Shown here piece after piece: positions 5,798 to 10,202 of a stretch of 10,202 bases of DNA. The position numbers and the translations under genes are program-made. The first letter of the stretch is position 1, and each line of letters begins with the position of its first letter. The notes under the pieces were generated by a model. That model ran no database searches. It was not told where the DNA came from and saw nothing but the letters and a program-made list of their open reading frames with translations. Source of the stretch: Alphaproteobacteria bacterium UBA6062 (lineage in GTDB: Bacteria; Pseudomonadota; Alphaproteobacteria; Sneathiellales; Sneathiellaceae); NCBI GenBank assembly GCA_002428885.1, contig DIYE01000381.1, positions 780-10,981 on the forward strand, in the 5' to 3' direction.

Positions 5798-7129
5798 ATG
5801 ATGGACTGGAACAAACTGCTGTCAACCAAACGCTTCAGTCAGGAAATCGATGAACCGATTTCGGCCTCTCGCAGTCCCTTTCATAAAGACCAGGACCGGA
5901 TCGTGTTTTCCTCAGCCTTTCGCAGGTTGCAGGATAAAACACAGGTCCATTCGCTGATTGAAAGCGATTATGTCCGCACCCGCCTCACCCATTCCATGGA
6001 AGTCGCTTCCGTCGGCCGCTCACTCGGTGCAAATGCGGGTCAGATTATCCTGGACCGACACCTGAAGGGGTCTGACTATTCACCGGCAGAATTCGGACAT
6101 ATCGTCTCTGCCGCCTGCCTTGCCCATGATATCGGCAACCCTCCCTTCGGGCATTTTGGGGAAGATACCATTCGTCACTGGTTCGCCACCGGCCCACAAG
6201 CGGATGGGCATCTTGACATAATCAGTGAAGCCGAAAAAAGGGATTTTCTGGATTTTGAAGGCAATGCACAAGGTTTCCGCATCCTCACAAAGCTGCAAAA
6301 CTGGCGCTATAGCGGAGGTTTGAGGCTAACCTATGCGACACTGGGAACGTTCATGAAATACCCCAGGATTTCAACGGTTTCCAACCTCGTTGAAGATGAT
6401 TTCGCCGGCAAAAAGTTCGGCATCATGCAATCGGAGCTGGAAACCTTTAAAGATGTCGCTTTCGAGCTTGGTCTGATCCAGCGCGGTCATGAGAGTTACT
6501 GGTGCCGCCATCCCTTGACCTATCTTGTCGAGGCGGCGGATGATATCTGTTACTCGGTTGTCGATATCGAGGATGGCTTCAAACTTGGACGCCTGGAATT
6601 TTCGGAAACCGAAGACCTGATGCTGCGCATTCTTGGAAAAGCCCCGCACCGCTATTCCGAATTTACCGAACGATCAGAAAAAATCTCATATTTACGGGCG
6701 AAATGTATCGGTCACCTGATCGGCGAAGTTTCCGATATCTTCGCAGACCATGAAAAGGCTATTCTGGAAGGACAATATAAAGGTGACCTTCTTAACCACT
6801 CCACCAGCGCAACCATCCTTGCCGAGATAGAAGATCTGTGCCGTAAACAGATTTTCAATCACCGGGAAAGGATCCAGGCCGAACTGAGGGGTTCTGAAAT
6901 CCTGACTTCCATCCTGGATGCCCTGTTTCAGGCCAATCTTGAATGGGAAGCACAGGATGAAAACGGAACCAAACCTTCGCCGCGCTCCCAGGTCATTCTC
7001 AACCTGTTCCCGGAACGGACCAAATCCCGCCCCCGATATGACTGGTTGCTGGAAATAACTGATTTTGTTTCAGGCATGACCGACTCATTCGCGGTCCGCC
7101 AGTTCCGTGACCTTAAGGGCTACATCTAG
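5798..7129 (+). CDS. dgt: Deoxyguanosinetriphosphate triphosphohydrolase (dGTPase), HD superfamily
   Basis: This HD-domain enzyme cleaves dGTP (sometimes other dNTPs) to deoxynucleoside and tripolyphosphate, adjusting nucleotide pools. Its 443 residues fall between the typical alphaproteobacterial form (about 400) and E. coli Dgt (505). The metal ligands are visible: H65 in TRLTHSMEV, H110-D111 in LAHDIGNPPFGHFGE, and D248 in EAADDICYSVVDIEDG. The N-terminal SPFHKDQDRIVFSSAFRRLQDKTQV stretch is also typical. HDIGNPPFGH and EGNAQGFRILTKLQ resemble the E. coli Dgt branch more than the HDLGHTPFGH branch common in Alphaproteobacteria. The start is one of two adjacent ATGs with a GGAAGAAGAAAG purine tract upstream. 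The next gene is 131 nt away and has its own promoter candidate, so dgt is probably monocistronic. Substrate preference cannot be read. Confidence 0.94.
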   Translation: MMDWNKLLSTKRFSQEIDEPISASRSPFHKDQDRIVFSSAFRRLQDKTQVHSLIESDYVRTRLTHSMEVASVGRSLGANAGQIILDRHLKGSDYSPAEFGHIVSAACLAHDIGNPPFGHFGEDTIRHWFATGPQADGHLDIISEAEKRDFLDFEGNAQGFRILTKLQNWRYSGGLRLTYATLGTFMKYPRISTVSNLVEDDFAGKKFGIMQSELETFKDVAFELGLIQRGHESYWCRHPLTYLVEAADDICYSVVDIEDGFKLGRLEFSETEDLMLRILGKAPHRYSEFTERSEKISYLRAKCIGHLIGEVSDIFADHEKAILEGQYKGDLLNHSTSATILAEIEDLCRKQIFNHRERIQAELRGSEILTSILDALFQANLEWEAQDENGTKPSPRSQVILNLFPERTKSRPRYDWLLEITDFVSGMTDSFAVRQFRDLKGYI

Positions 7130-7193
7130 AGCACAGATCTTATACCCAACACAAAGGTCTCGGAAACGACGCAATTCCGCGTTAATATTTTAT

Positions 7194-7222
7194 TTATTAC
7201 ACTTTAATAATTTAAATATAAC
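7194..7222 (+). promoter_or_regulatory. Candidate promoter of the DUF2336 gene
   Basis: TATAAC (7217-7222, 5 of 6 to the -10 consensus) lies 17 bp after TTATTA (7194-7199) inside a strikingly AT-rich block (7181-7221). It would give a 5' leader of about 30 nt before the ATG at 7261. The -35 is poor, so an activator may be needed. Confidence 0.4.
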
Positions 7223-7260
7223 GGCAACCCTGCGCTGTTCACCTGAAGGCCGGAAGCGTT

Positions 7261-8382
7261 ATGCACTATCGAGACCCGGAAATACAGGACCGGATCGAAA
7301 ATCTATTCAGTACAATGGCTGTTTCATCCAGAATAACGACAGCCCAAACCATCGCGCATGACTATATTTCTGAGTCTGTTCATGGAGATGACTTTGCCTT
7401 AGCGGAACTTTTACTGGCTTACCTGATCCGCGATGTAGAGGAGGATGTCCGTCATGCTGTGGCTGAACAAGTCAAAAGTTATCCAAACCTGCCCAAGAAG
7501 CTTGCCCTGCCGCTTGCTATGGATATTGACCGGATATCTGTGCCCATCCTCAAATATTCAGGTGCCCTTGACGAAAGCGATCTGCTGGAAATCCTGAAAA
7601 CCGCCGGAGAAACAAGACAGATAGCAATCGCAAAAAGAGAAGGCATCAGCAGAAAAGTAACGTCTCGTATTGCAGAAAAGGGGTGTTATGAAGCAATCCA
7701 TACCTGCCTGAAAAATAAAACTGCTGACATCAGCGATGACGGTTTTAACCACATCATTATCCGCTACCCCTCCGATACCGGCATCCACGAACTGATGATC
7801 CGACGCCCTGACCTGCAGGATAAAACCGTTAGTCGGTTGTGTCTTATCCTGTCTGAAGAACTTCGCAGCAGATTGTTTGATCACTACGATATCCCTGAAT
7901 CCATTTCTGAACGGATACTGGAAAATGCTCGCGAGGAAACGCTGGCACAAAAAGTCGGCAAGCGGGCCAGTCTCGTTGAAAAACAAAAAATTACCCGACA
8001 ACTGGAAGCCGACGGAAGACTAACCGCCACTTTGCTGCTGCGGATCCTGATCCAGGGCGACTTTACCTTTTTCTCTGCCGGACTGGCCCAGATATCAGGC
8101 ATCTCCATAAAACGCGTAACCGTTCTGGTTTCCGATCGCGGTAATCTTGGTCTGAAACGTCTTTACGAGCGGGCAGACTTACCTGCCTACCTGTATCCCG
8201 CCTTTAAGGCCGCATTGCAGGAATTAACGAAAATGGCATCCCTGAATCCCCGCATCAATCCCGCAGGGCGGCAACAGAAAATCATCAACAGCATCGCCCG
8301 CATATACAACTATGAAGAGGATTTAGAGCTTGATTCTCTGATGGAAAAACTTTTACCAATGAAGACCGACACCTTTCACTAA
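7261..8382 (+). CDS. DUF2336 domain-containing protein (HEAT-like helical repeats)
   Basis: The 373-residue protein has the character of the alphaproteobacterial DUF2336 family, whose molecular function is not established. Residues about 45-200 form helical repeats: VEEDVRHAVAEQVKSYPNLP followed by LALPLAMDIDRISVPILKYS and LLEILKTAGETRQIAIAKRE. The C-terminal part (about 255-325) has the conserved block LLRILIQGDFTFFSAGLAQI and then SDRGNLGLKRLYERADLP. No signal peptide or membrane segment is visible, so it is probably a cytoplasmic scaffold or protein-binding factor. The ATG at 7261 has a GGAAG SD four nt upstream, with AAGG further back. A phosphorylation-dead LuxR-type regulator follows on the same strand, and a stand-alone receiver lies about 2 kb upstream, consistent with a signalling role. 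That role is inferred from neighbourhood only. Confidence 0.85.
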   Translation: MHYRDPEIQDRIENLFSTMAVSSRITTAQTIAHDYISESVHGDDFALAELLLAYLIRDVEEDVRHAVAEQVKSYPNLPKKLALPLAMDIDRISVPILKYSGALDESDLLEILKTAGETRQIAIAKREGISRKVTSRIAEKGCYEAIHTCLKNKTADISDDGFNHIIIRYPSDTGIHELMIRRPDLQDKTVSRLCLILSEELRSRLFDHYDIPESISERILENAREETLAQKVGKRASLVEKQKITRQLEADGRLTATLLLRILIQGDFTFFSAGLAQISGISIKRVTVLVSDRGNLGLKRLYERADLPAYLYPAFKAALQELTKMASLNPRINPAGRQQKIINSIARIYNYEEDLELDSLMEKLLPMKTDTFH

Positions 8383-8387
8383 AGGAG
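8381..8387 (+). promoter_or_regulatory. Strong Shine-Dalgarno overlapping the DUF2336 stop codon
   Basis: AAAGGAG overlaps the TAA stop and is a near-perfect ribosome binding site, but the nearest start, ATG 8403, is 15 nt away, longer than ideal. It is the main hint that the short frame 8403-8546 is translated. Confidence 0.4.
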
Positions 8388-8402
8388 AAAAAGCACAGCT
8401 AT

Positions 8403-8546
8403 ATGGAGCATTTAATCGGAAAAATACACATCAGAAACAAAACACTCAGTTTCAACACCATTGCGATTATTACACCCATTATTTTCTTCTATACTTCCCT
8501 GATTCTTGGAGTTAGTTTCCTGTGTTTCTACTCAATGTTCATTTGA
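8403..8546 (+). CDS. Possible 47-aa single-pass membrane peptide
   Basis: An ATG frame of 47 codons encodes a short basic N-terminus (MEHLIGKIHIRNKT) followed by about 30 hydrophobic residues (roughly 17-47, rich in I, F, L and Y) ending just after FYSMFI. This is the profile of a small single-pass inner-membrane peptide with the N-terminus inside. It follows the DUF2336 gene, with a strong but distant SD at 8381-8387. Against it: AT-rich sequence readily encodes hydrophobic residues by chance, the SD spacing is poor, and a promoter candidate for the next gene lies inside it. I recognise no homolog. Confidence 0.35.
   Translation: MEHLIGKIHIRNKTLSFNTIAIITPIIFFYTSLILGVSFLCFYSMFI
8467..8495 (+). 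promoter_or_regulatory. Candidate promoter of the LuxR-type regulator
   Basis: TATACT (8490-8495, 5 of 6 to the -10 consensus) lies 17 bp after TTATTA (8467-8472). The 9-mer TTATTACAC at the -35 is identical in sequence and spacing to that before the DUF2336 gene (7194-7202). It would give a leader of about 88 nt. Confidence 0.35.
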
Positions 8547-8589
8547 AAGGTCACCCTGTTCTGATGCCGGGCTGCGAAGGTACATATTG

Positions 8590-9228
8590 ATGTTTGTGCT
8601 TGTTGCCGACAGACATGATCTTTTCAGGCAGGGACTGGTAACTCTCTTAAATGAACTGAACAGTGCTGAAATGGACATTCAGGAAACGTCCAGTCTTTCT
8701 GGATTGACAACCCTGCTGGGCCAGGCACGGTATGACCTGGTCATTATCGGCATGAATATCCTGAACAATGATAATCACGGAACCCTATCCACGCTCCGGG
8801 AAGACTATCCGGATACGCCCATTCTGGCGATTATAGAAACCTCTACACCAAGGATCATTGATGAGCTTCGCCGTTACAACCTGAACGGCATCATTGCAAA
8901 ATCGGCATCCAAACCCTCTTATATCAGTGCTTTACGCTCGCTCCTGCTGGGCGGAAACCATATTCCTCTTCCCGTCTCGACACGGCGCACCTCATCGAGC
9001 TTGTCTGGCGGAAGCCTGTTTCCGGGGACTCTGACAAGACGCCAGGAAGAAGTCCTTTATCTGCTTGCCGACGGAAAAAGCAACAAGGAAATTGCTCACT
9101 ATCTGAGGTTATCGGAAGGCACCGTCAAAGTGCATGTGACAGCCATCTTTAAGGCACTGGGTGTTAAAAACCGGACACAAGCCATGTTGCTGGCCCAGCA
9201 ACACCGGGACGATAATCTAACCTCTTGA
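8590..9228 (+). CDS. NarL/FixJ-type LuxR-family regulator with degenerate receiver domain
   Basis: A 212-residue DNA-binding regulator. The N-terminal part (1-about 125) has the receiver fold pattern: VLVADRHDLFRQGLVTLL at the start and IIAKSASKPS with the conserved lysine K104. However, the phospho-acceptor Asp is missing: YDLVIIGMNIL has Gly54 where DLxMP is expected. The acidic pair is reduced to D7-R8, and the Ser/Thr of the fourth strand is not evident. A Ser-rich linker (about 130-142) leads to a canonical LuxR HTH (148-202: LTRRQEEVLYLLADGKSNKE, then SEGTVKVHVTAIFKALGVKNRT). It should bind DNA without Asp phosphorylation. ATG 8590 is preferred because GCGAAGG lies 9 nt upstream; the frame stays open back to TTG 8506 (240 aa), but that extension has no receiver-like content. 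Targets are unknown; its own region and the DUF2336 gene are candidates. Confidence 0.88.
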   Translation: MFVLVADRHDLFRQGLVTLLNELNSAEMDIQETSSLSGLTTLLGQARYDLVIIGMNILNNDNHGTLSTLREDYPDTPILAIIETSTPRIIDELRRYNLNGIIAKSASKPSYISALRSLLLGGNHIPLPVSTRRTSSSLSGGSLFPGTLTRRQEEVLYLLADGKSNKEIAHYLRLSEGTVKVHVTAIFKALGVKNRTQAMLLAQQHRDDNLTS

Positions 9229-9318
9229 CTCTAGACAAATCCGCGCCGCATTGCCAGAATATCCACGGGTGCGCGTAATCCTGACCACACCGGTCGTCAA
9301 ACAACAAGAAGGTGGCCC

Positions 9319-9927
9319 ATGTCCCTCACCATTGATTATTATGCCGGTCTTTCCTCCCCCTGGACTTATTTGGGGCATGATCGGCTTTGTGCCTATGCTG
9401 AGCAAGCAGGCGCAACCGTTAATTTTATCCCGGTGGACTTTAATACCGTCTTTGACAAAACCGGTGGATTACCCCTACCCAAGCGATCTCCGCAAAGGCA
9501 GCAATACAGGTACCAGGAACTGAAGCGCTGGCGCAAAGAGTTGAATATGCCGCTCAACCTTGATCCAAAATTCTTTCCGGTTCCCCACACCAAACCGGCC
9601 CTGATCTGCCTTCTTCTTCAGAATGAAGGAAGCACCCCTCTTCCACTTGCCGGCGCCTATATGAAGGCTGTCTGGGCGAATGAAGAAGATATTACGGAGG
9701 ATCAGACAATCATCCGGATTGCCAACGAGCAGGGACTGGATGGACGCAGGCTGTTCGAAGAAAGCCAGCATCCGGATATTACCAGCCAGTATGAACAGAA
9801 TACGGCAGACGCCGTAAAAAAAGGCATCTTCGGTGCACCAAGCTATGTCATTGGCGATGAAATTTTCTGGGGCCAGGACAGGCTTATGTTTGTAGAACAA
9901 AAATTAAAAGAGGCGAAAAGCACATGA
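9319..9927 (+). CDS. 2-hydroxychromene-2-carboxylate isomerase / DsbA-family oxidoreductase-like protein
   Basis: A thioredoxin-fold protein of the HCCA isomerase (kappa-class GST-like) family, 202 residues, the usual length. The N-terminal active-site segment GLSSPWTYLGHDRL places Ser13 immediately before Pro14, as in FLSP-type isomerases where that Ser acts with glutathione; there is no CxxC, so it is not a thiol oxidase. The C-terminal block GIFGAPSYVIGDEIFWGQDRL (169-189) is diagnostic, with the cis-Pro loop at FGAPSY. Characterised members isomerise 2-hydroxychromene-2-carboxylate in naphthalene breakdown, but many relatives have unknown substrates and no other naphthalene genes are visible here. 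The SD AGAAGG (9307-9312) sets the start. Its stop overlaps the next gene's ATG (ATGA), indicating coupled translation with an alpha/beta hydrolase. Confidence 0.9.
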   Translation: MSLTIDYYAGLSSPWTYLGHDRLCAYAEQAGATVNFIPVDFNTVFDKTGGLPLPKRSPQRQQYRYQELKRWRKELNMPLNLDPKFFPVPHTKPALICLLLQNEGSTPLPLAGAYMKAVWANEEDITEDQTIIRIANEQGLDGRRLFEESQHPDITSQYEQNTADAVKKGIFGAPSYVIGDEIFWGQDRLMFVEQKLKEAKST

Positions 9928-10202
9928 GTTTGGATCCGCAAGCCAAATGGGTACTCGATATTGCAGAACAGGTAAAAGCCCCTCTGCTGGAAGATTTAAG
10001 TGCGACTGAAGCCAAGGCCGCTTATGAAGAACGGGCCCAGAAGCTCTGCTTCAAAGACGTTCCGATCGGCAGCACTGAAGATCTTGAGATAGACGGGCCA
10101 CACGGCAATATTCCGCTCAGGATCTACAAACCGGTCGACGGACCGGATACTCTCCCCGTCCTTGTCTTCTACCATGGCGGCGGCTGGGTTATCGGCAGCC
10201 GG
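9924..10202 (+). CDS. Alpha/beta hydrolase, hormone-sensitive-lipase (fold-3) family, 3'-truncated by window edge
   Basis: The first 93 residues are present. They show the family's N-terminal cap (MSLDPQAKWVLDIAEQVKAP), a beta strand IDGPHGNIPLRIYKP and the oxyanion-hole motif HGGGW (84-88) in VLVFYHGGGWVIGS, typical of HSL-family esterases. The catalytic Ser (GDSAGG), Asp and His lie beyond the window. Family members hydrolyse short acyl esters, amides or lactone-like substrates in the cytoplasm; the substrate is unknown. The gene overlaps the isomerase stop by ATGA and has an AGAGG SD (9909-9913), so the two are in one operon. Confidence 0.9.
   Translation, partial: MSLDPQAKWVLDIAEQVKAPLLEDLSATEAKAAYEERAQKLCFKDVPIGSTEDLEIDGPHGNIPLRIYKPVDGPDTLPVLVFYHGGGWVIGSR

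Noticed and set aside
5788..5856. ATG at 5788 opening a very short frame overlapping the dgt start
   Set aside because: Out of frame with dgt, closes after about 20 codons, and shows no sign of being a regulatory leader peptide.
7161..7179. CGGAA/TTCCG inverted repeat after dgt as a terminator
   Set aside because: Only a 5-bp stem with a 9-nt loop and no continuous T run, too weak to call.
7107..7361. 84-codon + strand frame bridging dgt and the DUF2336 gene
   Set aside because: It overlaps the ends of two well-supported genes in another frame and its middle is the AT-rich promoter region.
8506..8589. N-terminal extension of the LuxR-type protein from TTG 8506
   Set aside because: The added 28 residues have no receiver-like content, whereas ATG 8590 has a good SD and begins exactly at the first receiver strand.
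1..10202. CRISPR arrays, tRNA or rRNA genes, transposase genes, attachment sites
   Set aside because: None seen by eye: no regularly spaced repeats, no tRNA-like cloverleaf, no transposase or integrase frames.

Overview
The window looks like chromosomal DNA from an alphaproteobacterium of moderate GC content, perhaps a marine Rhodospirillales or Sneathiella-like lineage. The clues are a TRAP-type transporter, a type II (Brucella/Mesorhizobium-type) lumazine synthase, a DUF2336 protein (a family largely confined to Alphaproteobacteria) and paired acyl-CoA dehydrogenase/ligase genes. The lineage guess rests on protein character only. I see no insertion sequence, tRNA, rRNA, CRISPR array or phage gene.

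Region 1 (2-3977, + strand) is metabolic. The 3' part of a TRAP large permease gene ends in a strong intrinsic terminator. An acyl-CoA dehydrogenase and an AMP-forming acyl-CoA ligase follow, 9 nt apart and almost certainly one operon for activating and oxidising an acyl substrate. Region 2 (4015-4758, - strand) is a single ribH gene behind an FMN riboswitch. Its leader holds a Shine-Dalgarno-sequestering hairpin and a mutually exclusive 12-bp pairing with the aptamer, so translational control by FMN can be read from the sequence.

Region 3 (4852-9228) is richer in regulatory and uncharacterised genes. It holds a stand-alone receiver-domain protein (-), a divergent unrecognised protein of about 116 aa, a dGTPase of the E. 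coli Dgt type, a DUF2336 helical-repeat protein, a possible 47-aa membrane peptide, and a NarL/LuxR-type regulator whose receiver has lost its phospho-acceptor aspartate. Two candidate promoters in this region, before the DUF2336 gene and before the LuxR-type gene, share a 9-mer at the same distance from the -10. Region 4 (9319-end) is a 2-hydroxychromene-2-carboxylate isomerase/DsbA-like gene overlapping by ATGA with an alpha/beta hydrolase of the hormone-sensitive-lipase family, which runs off the window.

No new multi-gene system is proven. The best candidates for a second look are the ribH expression platform, the phosphorylation-dead LuxR-type regulator beside DUF2336, and the unknown small protein divergent from the receiver gene.
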